In this document: positions 54,390 to 64,000 of the stretch, piece by piece | How the letters are laid out: each line of letters begins with the position of its first letter | Position numbering within the stretch: the first letter of the stretch is position 1 | DNA from: Thalassia testudinum | Lineage: Eukaryota; Streptophyta; Magnoliopsida; Alismatales; Hydrocharitaceae | Direction: 5' to 3' | NCBI GenBank assembly: GCA_037157565.1 | Contig: JAZHRO010000019.1 | Span: 21,763,001 to 21,827,000 of the forward strand | DNA: 64,000 nt | The notes under the pieces: model-generated | What the model saw: the letters and a program-made list of their open reading frames with translations, nothing else | What the model was told of the DNA's origin: nothing | The model's database searches: none | Translations under genes and position numbers: made by a program

Positions 54390-56060
54390 TATGTAGAGGA
54401 AAGCTTAGGTCAGAAAATTTTTAGATTTAATATAAATAATTAATATACAGAGCACTTGTGAAAATTTTCTTACTTAGACTTATATTTATAACATTTTCAA
54501 AACACACTTAAAACAATGTTGTTAACAAGAATTTTATTAAGAATTAGAATTCTCAAAAATCTCTCATTCCTTTGTAACTATTTTTATCCCAAATTAGAAT
54601 ACAAAGTGTTTTAAGGAAACAAAACTTAAGTGTTAGGAATTAAATTTTAACTCAAAAACTCAATAGATTTAAGTTAATCCTTTATTTATGATATTTGACT
54701 TTTATCAATATAAGTTTAAGCAAATTAACCAGATACTCATTATTAATCAAACTTAGAGTAGTAAAACTCTATTCTACTAGCCTACAGTACTAAGAACAAC
54801 TTCTAGACCTAGGATTTTGTCAATTCTTCTCCTTTAGGTCTCAACTTAAAATCCTCAAAACTCGATTTCTTAGGGTTCATTGCTCAATACCAAGGTTCAG
54901 TAGCTATGATTTTAAAACATCTGTGCTTAGTGAAGAGAATTGTCCTAAAGGCATCCAAAGTTGCAAAAATCCAGATCTTAAGACATCAATTTCCAATCCC
55001 AATTATTCCAATTCAAGCCTTTAGCTTGGCTTTACTTAGGTTTGGTTGCTTTCTCCTCACCAGTTTTCTATCCCGAGGTCAGCACTTTTTGTGTATATCT
55101 CCCCGGTGGACCACTGGGTCTCTTATTCATAATATTTTTATCTCCATATTTTTTTTTTCACTTTTTCTATAGATTAGAACACCCATATGTAGCAAGGTGT
55201 TCTTTTTATTTGATGGAAGGAAGGGTAGCATCCATTTGTATTGAGATACTTTATTTTTATGGAAATCTACATAAGCACCCATTTGTAGCGAGTCACTTAA
55301 CTGCAGGGTGTTTTATTATTATTTTTTCTTTTTTCTTGTTAATTTCCCCCCTTCTCATTTTTCTTACTAACATAATTCTCCAAATCCATTTTCTAGGTGA
55401 GTGGCACATCCTTCACCCTTTCAAGAACCGCCCCCGGAAATCCTTGGACTAAAGAGGATTTAGAATCGATCTCTTAAGCTTTGTGTTTTTGCCGTCTCAG
55501 ATGCCAACAAGACAATTCTATGTGTGTGAATTTAGATGTTTAGGTTACTTAGCTCTCAAACCAGAGCTTGGACAACAAAGCCCTTCATTCTCAGGTTCTT
55601 TAAATTCTTAGTTTTCTCCTATAGGATCCGTCAAGACAAAATTTACCAAGTCTAGTTATTTATCTTTAGCCTGTAAGACTTGTAAACTAAAATGCTACTA
55701 ACTCTCTATTTAATTAACTCTGAATATCTGGCCTTTTTACTTAACTTTATGATAAAATTAAATTTTCAAAAAGCAAACGGATTACTTAATCTAATTGATT
55801 AGAAAGTTATAATTTAACCCCAAAACTTAAGTTTAAATCTTAATACAGTTAGTTTCTTAATTCAAAGTAAGAATAAAAATACAAAGCTTTAAAAGATTTA
55901 AAGATTCCAAATTCAAATAAAATCTTGTTTAAAAATTTTAAAAATAAAAGTGTGTTTTTACAAAATGTTTAAGTAAAAATATAAATAAGAGTTGAATGCT
56001 CTTAAATACTCTATATATATTCTATATACATTTTTTAGTTTCTGACCTAAAAGAAAATTA
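54390..56060. repeat. Diverged inverted repeat, arms of about 660 bp
   Basis: 54390-55050 aligns with the reverse complement of about 55400-56060. Corresponding words include AGGTCAGAAA, AAACACACTT, ACAAG(A)TTTTATT, AAACTTAAG and AGAATTGTC-GGCATC. Identity looks like 60-70%. The spacer 55050-55400 has two related AGCACCCAT-TTGTAGC-type blocks. No coding sequence; the frames 54906-55172 and 55042-55452 are not supported. Confidence 0.65.
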
Positions 56061-56078
56061 AGCTCTTAATTATAATAA

Positions 56079-56102
56079 ATATATATATATATATATATAT
56101 AT
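56079..56102. repeat. AT dinucleotide microsatellite
   Basis: An uninterrupted (AT)n run of about 12 units in AT-rich DNA. Confidence 0.9.
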
Positions 56103-56362
56103 TTTCTTATTTTCTTCTTTATTATAGATGAATACACACCTCTTGTTATTTTTATGAATTTTCATTTAAAAAATTTTTGTATTTATATATTTTTGTTTTT
56201 ATGTTTATAAGGTTTTCCAATTTTTATGAAATTTTTGATTTTGAAAATTTTTATCATTTTTGGAATTTTTATTTTTTTTAAATTTCGTGGATATTTAATT
56301 TTTATGTGTTTTTTTTATTTTTTATCTATTTACACACACTTAAAGTGAAAATTTCTCTTCAA

Positions 56363-56401
56363 CACCCCCCAAGCTAAAAATTTACAATGTCCTCATTGTA
56401 A
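56363..56401 (-). other. Hairpin plus polypurine tract of Athila element R
   Basis: Minus strand: TTACAATG-AGGA-CATTGTAA (8-bp stem, 56382-56389 with 56394-56401), then GCTTGGGGGGTG, then a TGTTGAAGAG LTR-like start at 56364. It marks the 3' end of the interior of element R. Confidence 0.75.
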
Positions 56402-56645
56402 TAAGGGTGAAAAGGTATTACACTTTATTTAGTATAGGGTGATGGAAGGAGTTGAATAGAGGAGATCAAATATCTCTGTGTGGACGATTTCAAGTCTGAC
56501 CAAAGGTCAGAGTGGTTAGTCGGACTAAATGAAGGTAATTAGTATAATATGAAATGAAATATCAGAGTAAGTATAGAAGAAAATCAAAAGGTAAAAATAG
56601 GAAACAACTATGTACAAATATGGTGGATGGATGGTGAGAAAAACC

Positions 56646-57500
56646 CTAGTAGAGCATGTAACATTCTCCAACAAGACCCAAACAATGTGATTCCAAGAAA
56701 GGTTTTAAACATTGACCATTGACTTTGAAGGGTTGATCCTTGTTATGTTCAGTAATTTCAACAGCTTCGTTGTCGAAGACTCTAACTACAATAAATGGCC
56801 CTTGCCATTTAGACCTAAGTTTACCAGGGAAGAGCTTCAAACGAGCATCAAACAACAACACCTTCTGACTAGGTGAAAAGGATTTGCGGGAAATAAATTT
56901 GTCATGGAAGGCTTTAAGTTTCTTCTTATACAGCTTAGGAATCATGACGTAATTCCTCAAGTTCGCTAAGCTGCAACCTACGATTTTCACTAGCCTTCAC
57001 GAGGTCCAGATTACAGGCTTTAATTGCCAAATAGGCCTTGTGTTCAATTTCTACGGGAAGATGACAGGGTTTCCCGTAAACAAGTCGTATGGTGACATGC
57101 CTATTGGTGTTTTGTGGGCAGTCCTATAAGCCCACAAAGCCTCATCTAAACGGGAAGACCAATCCTTCCTATCGGGTCTGATTGTCATTTGAAGGATCTT
57201 TTTGATCTCCCGATTAGAGACCGCGGTTTGCCCATTAGTCTGGGGATGATAAGGTGTTGAAATACGATGTGTAACCCCATATTTTCTAAGTAAAGTTCTA
57301 AACTAGGCGTTAATAAAATGGGAATCGCCGTCAGAAATGATGGCACGAGGTACCCCAAAACGAGTGATAATGTGACTCTGTATAAAAGGAATGACAACTC
57401 GATGATTGTTTGTGCATGTGAGTATGGCTTCAATCCAACAAGAAACATAATCAACAGTAAGTAAAATATAGTGGAAGCCAAAAGAAGATGGAAATGGACC
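56646..57500 (-). pseudogene. Element R integrase, end of core and C-terminal domain
   Basis: 56646-56990 reads as the IN C-terminal part: KLYKKKLKAFHDKFISRKSF, QKVLLFDARLKLFPGKLRSKW and GPFIVVRVFDNEAVEI, the SH3-like module of Athila integrases. Around 57200-57240 the core's third catalytic position lies in [15 protein letters not shown], where Ala replaces the expected Glu. Frames are shifted relative to the upstream core at about 57300. It is inactive. Confidence 0.82.
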
Positions 57501-58094
57501 CATAAAGTTTATGCCCCAAATATCAAAGATTTCACAGACTATAATCGGGTTCAAAGGCATCATGTCTTCTCGTGACATGCCACCAAGTGTTTGGCAGCGA
57601 CTACATGCCTTACAATAAGTCTGTGAATCAGCAAATAATGTGGGCCAATAAAACCCGCATTGCAAAACTTTTGCAGTGGTCTTTCTACCAGAAAAGTGAC
57701 CACCACAGGCCTGGTCATGACAAAAAGATAGGATAGAATCAATCTCAGAAGAAGTGACACAACGCCTGATGATTTGATCACTACAGAGTCGAAAAAGATA
57801 TGGATCTTCCCAAAAATAGTATTTGGCTTCTGCTTTGAGTCGTGATTTGTGATTCCCGTCCCAGTCTAGCGGGAATTGATGTGTAACCAAATAATTAACA
57901 ATATCTGCATACCAAGGAAGATCTGTGGATATAGTCAAAAGATGCTCATTAGGGAAGTGTTCAATGATTGGAGGAGATAATTCGATTGTATCAGAAGGAA
58001 GGTAGGAAAGATGGTCCGCAACAACATTTTGTCGACCTGCCTTATCACGAATTTCTTGGTCAAATTCTTGCAAAAGAAAGATCCATTTGATCAA
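57303..58094 (-). pseudogene. Element R RNase H end, integrase zinc finger and first half of core
   Basis: A 263-residue open segment. Residues 9-33 end the RNase H ([22 protein letters not shown]). The HHCC zinc finger is intact (H126, H133, C164, C167). The core begins [15 protein letters not shown]: residue 196 is Asn where the first catalytic Asp is expected (57507-57509). The second Asp (residue 255, [10 protein letters not shown]) is present. The segment ends just after it. The zinc finger would hold viral DNA ends, but strand transfer should be abolished. Confidence 0.87.
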
Positions 58095-58920
58095 CCTAGG
58101 TTTCGTATCCTTCTTAGATAGAAGGTGTCGGATAGTTGAGTGATCAGAGTACTCTATGATTTGAGATCCGAGTATATAAGATCTGAACTTTTCTAATTCA
58201 AATAGTATTGCTAGTAACTCTTTCTCTGTACTGTGTAATTCCTTTATGTCTCATTCAATGTTTTACTAGCATAGTAAATTACTACCAGATTCTTCTCAAT
58301 TTTTTGTCCCAAAACAGCTCCTATTGCATAATCTGATGTGTCGCACACGATTTCAAATGGTAAATCCCAATTAGGTGGTTGCAAAATTGGAGCCTGTGTA
58401 ACTCTGTCTCTCAAAGTTTCAAATGCTATAATACACTCCTCACTCATCTCAAAAGAAGCATCCTTTGTGAGGAGGTTTGTGAGTGGTCGGGCAATTTTTG
58501 AAAAATCAAGAATGAATCTCCTATAAAATCCCACATGCCTGAGAAATGATCTAATGCCTTTGATCGAGTTAGGAATTGGAAGATTTGCAATTTGATTGAT
58601 CTTGGCTCGATCTACTTGGATACCCTACTCAGATACGAAGTGGCCAAGTACTATGCCCTCTGGAATCATAAATGGTTCTTCTCCCAACTAAGGACAAGGT
58701 TTACTTCAATACATCTTTTTAGAACCTTCGACAAATTATCCAAGCAAATATCAAATGTCTCCCCGAAGATTGAAAAATTATCCATAAAAACCTCCATATA
58801 TTCACCTACCATTTCAGTAAAAATGGCTAACATGCAACACTGAAAAGTCACGGGTGCGTTGCAATGCCCAAATGGCATTCTTCGGAAAGCAAAGGTTCCG
58901 AAGGGGCAGGTGAAAGCCAT
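58095..58920 (-). pseudogene. Element R RT palm end, connection and RNase H start
   Basis: 58666-58920 reads FGTFAFRRMPFGHCNAPVTF and EYMEVFMDNFSIFGETFD; the catalytic pair at 58777-58782 is Asp-Asn. 58244-58534 reads MGFYRRFILDFSKIARPLTN, then FEIVCDTSDYAIGAVLGQK (start of RNase H with the catalytic Asp) and [12 protein letters not shown]. Frameshifts lie between the segments. 58095-58243 is the middle of RNase H in broken frame. Confidence 0.85.
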
Positions 58921-59016
58921 TTTCTCTTGATCTTCGGGATAAATTGCAACCTGATTATATCCAGAGTAACCATCTAGAAAGCAGAAGAACCTATTACCAT
59001 CTAATCTCTCAAGGAT

Positions 59017-59412
59017 CTAATCAATGAATGGTAAAGGAAAATGGTCCTTTGTAATAGTGTTCAACTTACGATAATCAATGCAAACCCGCCACGAATTCGT
59101 AATTCGTGTGGGAATGGTTTCTCCAGATTCAGTTTTGATTATGGTGAGTTCTGCCTTTTTGGGTACCACTTGAATTGGACTCACCCAAGGGCTATCAGAT
59201 ATGGGATAGATAATGTCAGCATCAAGCCACTTGATTATTTCTTTCTTAACGACCTCCTTTAAATTTAGATTTAGACGTCTTTGAGCTTCTCTTGAAGGTC
59301 GTGCCCCATCTTCAATATAGATGTGATGAGTACAAAAATTGGGGCTAATCCTGGTGAGATCATGTAAAGTCCACCCAATTGCCTTCTTGTGATCTCGAAG
59401 AACCTTGATCAA
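59017..59412 (-). pseudogene. Element R RT N-terminal (fingers)
   Basis: It reads VLRDHKKAIGWTLHDLTRIS and HHIYIEDGARPSREAQRRLN, then KWLDADIIYPISDSPWVSPI and SWRVCIDYRKLNTITKDHFP. This is the linker and finger subdomain of an Athila RT in good order. It is in frame with the palm segment at 58666-58920 but not with the protease upstream (frame offset). Confidence 0.87.
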
Positions 59413-59413
59413 T

Positions 59414-60105
59414 TTAGGTTCTTGTGATTGAGAGATGAGAATTGATTATTATAGGATATGTTTGATCAGATTCGAGATATACATATTTAAGATTGTCAGG
59501 CAATGGTTTCAATTCAAGCACAGGAGTAGAATCAACAGCAGGATTTGGGGTGGGATTTTCAATTGTGAAAAGTGAATTAGATGATTTAGATTTAGATTCA
59601 GATTCGGGATTGAGTAGAGATTCCAACACCATGATTTTGTTGCTTTGAGGGTATGGAATATCAAAAGGTGTGCTCTCTAGTTCTAAAGAACTAATGTCAT
59701 CCTCAAAAGTTGCTATAGATTTGATTTCCTCAATCCATTCACAATCAAAACCACTAGAAGCTCTAAATATATCTAACTTAATTATCTTCTCCCCAAATTT
59801 CAATTCAATCTTTCCTGATTCACAATCAATGTTGGCTTTTGTAGTAGCCATAAAGGGTCTCCCTAAGATAATTGGGGTGTGGCTAATGTATTCGGGTATT
59901 TCCATATCAAGAACAATAAAATCTACAGGGAAGTAAAAATCCCGAACTCTCACAATAACATCCTCCAACATTCCTTTAGGTGACTTAATAGATCTATCAG
60001 CTAATTGTAAAGTCACATTGGTAGACTTAAGGTTTTCTATTTTAAAATGTTTTACCAAAGAGAAAGGAATGAGGTTAATAGAAGCTCCTAAATCTAGGAG
60101 AACTT
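59414..60105 (-). pseudogene. Element R aspartic protease region
   Basis: The active site at about 60085-60102 reads LLDLGASINLIP with the catalytic Asp present. FKIENLKSTNVTLQLADRS, GMLEDVIVRVRDFYFPVDF and HTPIILGRPFMATTKANID follow, then an acidic linker rich in Ser/Pro leading to RT. A stop separates the active-site block from the ATG at 60056-60058. It is in the same frame as gag, as expected for a Gag-PR fusion in this lineage. Confidence 0.84.
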
Positions 60106-62683
60106 TATCAAAACACTAACCCCTAATTATACAGGAAATAAATGGAGATCCTAGGTCTTTCTTTTTCAAAGGAAGCGTACTTGAAATAATAGAGCCCACA
60201 TGCTCTGAAAGTACCGCAGTGCTTCCTTTCTTCGGCTTACGCTTAGGAGTACACAATTTCTTAAGAAATCTTATGTAAGTCGGAATGTGTTTGATAGCAT
60301 CTAGGAGTGGGATATTAATGTGTACCTATTCAAAAATATTAATCAAATCTTCATCTAATGTAACAGGTTATTTTTGTTTCGTAGTCTTCTTCAAAGCTTC
60401 TGGAAATGGGATGTGGATTTCCTGTTCTACTGAGGTATTTCCCTGATCTCGCGAATTAGTGAGAATTGCGGGATTGGGTTCTGCACCTCTTCCAGGTGTA
60501 GAAATAGGGGTTAATCTAGATGTAATAGGGTCTTGGGATAGGTTCCTTGGATAAACTGGATCCCTAGTGGAAGTTCCACGGTGGGTTGTAACAAAGTTAA
60601 TACCTGCATGAGAAGAAGAAGCTGATGAAGAAAATGCTTGTGTCCTTTGGAAAGATGGATTATTGATTAATGGTTGTTTCAAAATTGATTGTTGTTGATT
60701 TGGATATTCAAAATGATGATTAGAAATGGGTGGATTCAGATTTGGATTTAGATTTGGATTCAGGGGTAATTGATTAAGATGGACATGTCCCTGATTCGGA
60801 TTTTGAACTCCTGAGTGTTGTCTTTGCTGGATATTCCTAGGGTTTGGAATTGGTTGGGATGGAAGGGCCCCTAGTTGACGAGATTCAGTTAACTACGTGA
60901 TTTGACCCCTGAGATCAGCCAATTCTATCGAACATTTTCGTTGGACTTCAGCAAGAGCCTTAGCATTTTGTCGTTGGCTCTCAGTCACAGCTCTCAAAAT
61001 CTGGTATAGCTGTGAATCTCTATTTGGCCCTACGGGGTTTTGCAAACCTGTGTAAAATGGCCTCGCATTGTGTTGCTGAAATGACAATGTAGGTGAATTT
61101 TGCCTAGTCTGAGTCGGATATGATGGTCTTTGTGTATGGTCAGACCAAGAGAAATTAGGGTGATTACGCCATCCAGGATTATAGGAATTTGAATATGGGT
61201 TTGATCTTGGTGTGTATCCCTGAATGGTGTTCAAATCTAGAGGATAAGGCTTGTTTTCTGCAAAAGATAAGGGTGGGGAAAAGGGTGGGTAAGATTGTGG
61301 GACAAAGGTCCCTCCTTGGGTTGGAGGAGTGGATAGAAAACCCAAGGAAGATGGATCTCTAGAATCCAGATTATTCACAAATTCCTTCCTTGTGGGAATT
61401 TGTGAAACAATTGGATATGCGGAATTCGTAGCAACTAGAGGTGTAAGAGTCTTCATCGTATTTCTGACCTCGTCGAGATGCTTTGCTACGATATTGACTT
61501 TGTCCAATTTTTCTGCAATTATCTCTAAGTCCTTTGAACTGGATGAGTTACTGATCTCGTGAATGCCCTTGTGCGGATTCTGATGATTCGTGTTTGCTCC
61601 CCGCGTAAATTGCGACATTGATGCGTTGTTGATCAAGTTTTCTGCCATCCCTTCAAATAATTCTAAGGCAGATTCTGCATCGCGATTTAGGAAGTTCCCT
61701 CCACAAGAGGCATCGACTAGATTGCGAATGCCCTCTTGTAAACCGTAGTAAAAGATATGCATGAGTTGCCAACGAGGGATGTCATGATGTGGGCATTTCC
61801 TTTGCAATTCATGAAAGCGTTCCCATGCTTCATGAATTGGTTCTCCTTGGTTTTGATTGAAAGTAATAATAGCTCGCCTTAAAGCATTAGTTTGACCAAT
61901 AGGAAAGAATTTCTTTAGAAATGCGAATTCGAGTTCAGCCCAAGTTGAGATTGGTCTTGCAATAGTTTTGTACCAATAAGCAGCTTTGTCTTTAAGGCTA
62001 AAAGAGAACATCTTCATTAGTAGGATTTCCCTATTCTGATTTCGAGGTCTAAGAGTTTGAGATAGATTCTTTAGATCTTCTATGTGTTAGAATGGATCAT
62101 CGGATGCAAATCCATGAAAGTAACGGATTAGACCAATGATATTCGGCTTTAATTTAGGATCATTCTCCCCAATAGGTATCCTAACATTAGGCTCTACTTG
62201 TGCATTAGATGGGTTGTAGTAATCTCTAAGTAGAGGCCTTGGACGAGGAATTAGTAAATCAGGGATATCAAAATCGGCCTCAGGTTGAGGTGGAGGATGG
62301 GTTTGAAGAGTCTGAAGATTGTTTAGGGCTGCTATTAATAGATTAATCTGTTTAGTCTGCTCAAGCATCCTAAGGTTCTGGTTCAGGAGTGCCTCATGAA
62401 CATCAAAAGGCGGCATCTCCCCCTGACCAGAAGAGGAAGGGATCTCGGGATTTTGATTATGCAACTGATCCATAGAAGTAGATGGATCAGACGGGAAAAC
62501 CATTGGTTGCTTATCTGCAACCGGCATAGGATCACCTGTCAAAGATGGTACAAGAGGCGGATGCAAGGATTGCCTCCCATCCATAAAACGAGAAAAATGT
62601 GCAAATGCACACGCACACCACCGAAAAACAGCGGCACAAAAACCTGCAAAATAGTGCAAAGACGAGATTCCTAAGATACGCAA
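60106..62683 (-). pseudogene. Element R gag (one frame, three stops seen)
   Basis: The segments 62087-62683, 60893-62017 and 60368-60682 are all in one frame. The first break is a single TAA at 62087-62089 inside an otherwise continuous Gag (GFASDDPF*HIEDL). Athila Gag blocks are clear: FSFSLKDKAAYWYKTIARPI, FLKKFFPIGQTNALR, GEPIHEAWERFHELQRKCPHH, FYYGLQEGIRNLVDASCGG. The C-terminal part is Pro/Asn/Gln-rich. No zinc knuckle was seen. A second stop is a TAG at 60893-60895. The N-terminus at 62681-62683 (MRILGISS...) is hydrophobic and may lie upstream of the true start. Gag forms the particle; this copy would be truncated. Confidence 0.85.
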
Positions 62684-63540
62684 AAGTAATTTGATGCAAA
62701 CAAATAGAATAACAGTATCAAAATACGCATCCTAATCTGTGTCTACGCAAGTGCGTATCCTTAAGGCTCGAAGGTCTAAGGTCTAGGATCGAGATCGCTC
62801 ACTACTGGCTCCCCGGGGCTCTAGTAGTGAGACAAACTTGTTGATCTTCGACCAAAGCCCTAAGAGGTGCAAAGAGGAGAGATAGAAAAATAGACTCGTG
62901 TGACTCTAGTGATCGCACTGTGTGCGCGATAGCATGCAACAGATGATAGTGATAGAAAAACCCGCATGCATTCTGCAATCAGATTTAGTCACAATTTTTA
63001 ACTTCCTCTTTTTAGTTAATTTTTTTCAGAAATATATCAAATGAATTACAATGGCCGCTTTTTAAGTCTTTTCAAACAAAAATATGTGATCTTTTTAAAT
63101 CTTAAAATACAAGGATCTATGCGATTTTTTTTCTTGTGTTTTCCCGCTGATGCGAGAAAAATAGTAAAGAATTTCCCAAGCAGATTCGCAAAAATATACT
63201 AGCAGGAAATGCACTCCTAAGAGTGTGTGCCTATTATATGCTGATGCTAGTCAGATAGGATGTATTTTTGTATTTTTTATTTTTTAATGCAACAAAACAA
63301 ACTACTCTAAAGACTAAGACTAGAAATACTTACAAAAATAGAAACAAAAACAGCAACAGAATTCCGCCTTCTCCTGAGATCACCTACAAAGGTAAACCTA
63401 AAAAGAAGACAGAAAACAAAACAAAAACAAAACAAACAAAACAGATTAGAAAAAAGACATTAAAAATAGAAATTTAATTACAAATACCTCCTAATTAGAC
63501 AATTAAACCAAATAAATTTTAGTGAATTAGTAATTGCCTC
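62684..63540 (-). other. Element R leader between PBS and gag
   Basis: AT-rich with no conserved ORF. The plus frame 63268-63477 is Lys/Thr low-complexity. Its length (about 0.86 kb) is normal for an Athila leader. Confidence 0.6.
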
Positions 63541-63558
63541 CCCGGCAATGGCGCCATT
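63541..63558 (-). other. Element R primer binding site (Athila type)
   Basis: On the minus strand TGGCGCCATTGCCGGGG lies two bases after the LTR end. It differs at one base from the usual Athila-lineage TGGCGCCGTTGCCGGGG. Confidence 0.85.
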
Positions 63559-64000
63559 TGATATAGCTCTGATACCACTTGATAGAGGATCTGAAGATAT
63601 GTAATATATGGCTATCTACGCGCACACAAACTTAATCAAAATGTTAGTAATAACAAAAATAATTTGCACAAAATACAATCACAGAAATTGGTACAATATG
63701 TATAGTGGTTCCCCTCCCTTGGGTACTCCACTACCTAAGCCTCCCAGCTTAGGGTTTTTAACCCGATTCTCTTAACCCCAAGAGAATCAATTTACTAACC
63801 GAGGTAATTAACGGGTTACCTGAACCCAAGTACAATAACGGGTTTGTTACAACCCAACGAGCAAATGCTCAAATACAAAAGAAGTACAGGTGTAAGAAAG
63901 ACTAATCTTACAACTAAGTTCCTAAGCCTCTCAACAATATATAGAATAATATTACCAATTTAAGAGCCTAGAAAGAACGTGATTCACTTCGTAGATGCGT
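63559..64000 (-). repeat. Element R 5' LTR (partial, continues beyond window)
   Basis: It begins TGATATAGCTC on the plus strand, i.e. ends GAGCTATATCA on the coding strand, directly before the PBS. No coding sequence. Only 442 bases are visible. Confidence 0.75.

Larger units (their letters stand above)
56364..64000 (-). mobile_element. Athila-type Ty3/gypsy element R (interior complete, decayed; runs off window)
   Basis: Minus-strand order from the right: 5' LTR (63559 to beyond 64000), PBS, leader, gag, protease, RT, RNase H, integrase, hairpin-PPT. PR-RT-RH-IN is the Ty3/gypsy order, and the motifs (DLGAS protease, RRMPFG.CNAP, VFMD.FS.FG) are Athila-like. Gag to protease is in a single frame with a few stops; pol has several frameshifts. 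The 3' LTR is not recognisable to the left of 56364. Confidence 0.9.

Overview
The window is plant nuclear DNA, almost certainly from a flowering plant, and it consists of nested LTR retrotransposons. I found no convincing host gene, tRNA, rRNA or bacterial-type feature. The signs of plant origin are Ty1/copia and Ty3/gypsy (chromovirus and Athila-type) polyproteins, initiator-tRNA-Met and Athila-type primer binding sites, 5-bp target-site duplications (TSDs), and decay dominated by C-to-T/G-to-A changes, as expected of heavily methylated heterochromatin. The species cannot be named from what I can see.

Layout. 1-2985: a rearranged chromovirus-like gypsy fragment (G1, minus) whose LTR is repeated in inverted orientation on its other side. 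5265-10272: a second chromovirus-like remnant (G2, minus) with PR, RT, RNase H and parts of IN, a PBS at about 8696 and LTR-like sequence to the right. 10273-17991: a full-length copia element (copia1, minus). 19353-26530: a second full-length copia element of the same family (copia2, plus) with a perfect GATAC TSD. 27046-35798: an Athila-like element (plus) with protease but no reverse transcriptase, interrupted at 28242-31067 by a 2.8-kb solo LTR (family S, TSD CTTGG). 35799-44290: diverged S-type LTR pieces in both orientations, interrupted at 38053-42975 by a young non-autonomous element that has two LTRs, PBS, PPT and one intact gag-like ORF but no pol (TSD CCCTA). 44990-46660: a gypsy-type LTR joined to an Athila RT fragment. 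47470-51046: a 3.58-kb near-perfect palindrome made of two inverted S-type half-LTRs, flanked by a perfect 5-bp TSD (TTCCT). 51047-56363: AT-rich LTR and non-coding retroelement sequence containing a diverged inverted repeat. 56364-64000: an Athila element (minus) with decayed gag-PR-RT-RH-IN, a PBS at 63541-63558, and its 5' LTR running off the window.

How the parts relate. No element here looks autonomous. Each pol region has stops or frameshifts, and every one with readable catalytic motifs has a changed PR, RT or IN residue. The gag-only element has an intact ORF and nearly identical LTRs, so it must have been moved in trans. The most unusual object is the palindrome. Both of its ends are U5-type LTR ends, it carries an integrase-type TSD, and its centre falls on a short inverted motif that other copies of the same LTR also carry. 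This suggests integration of a folded-back, self-primed cDNA. Two LTR groups also carry dense arrays of short palindromes: GACGTC-centred in S-type and gag-only LTRs, GTAC-centred in the copia LTRs.
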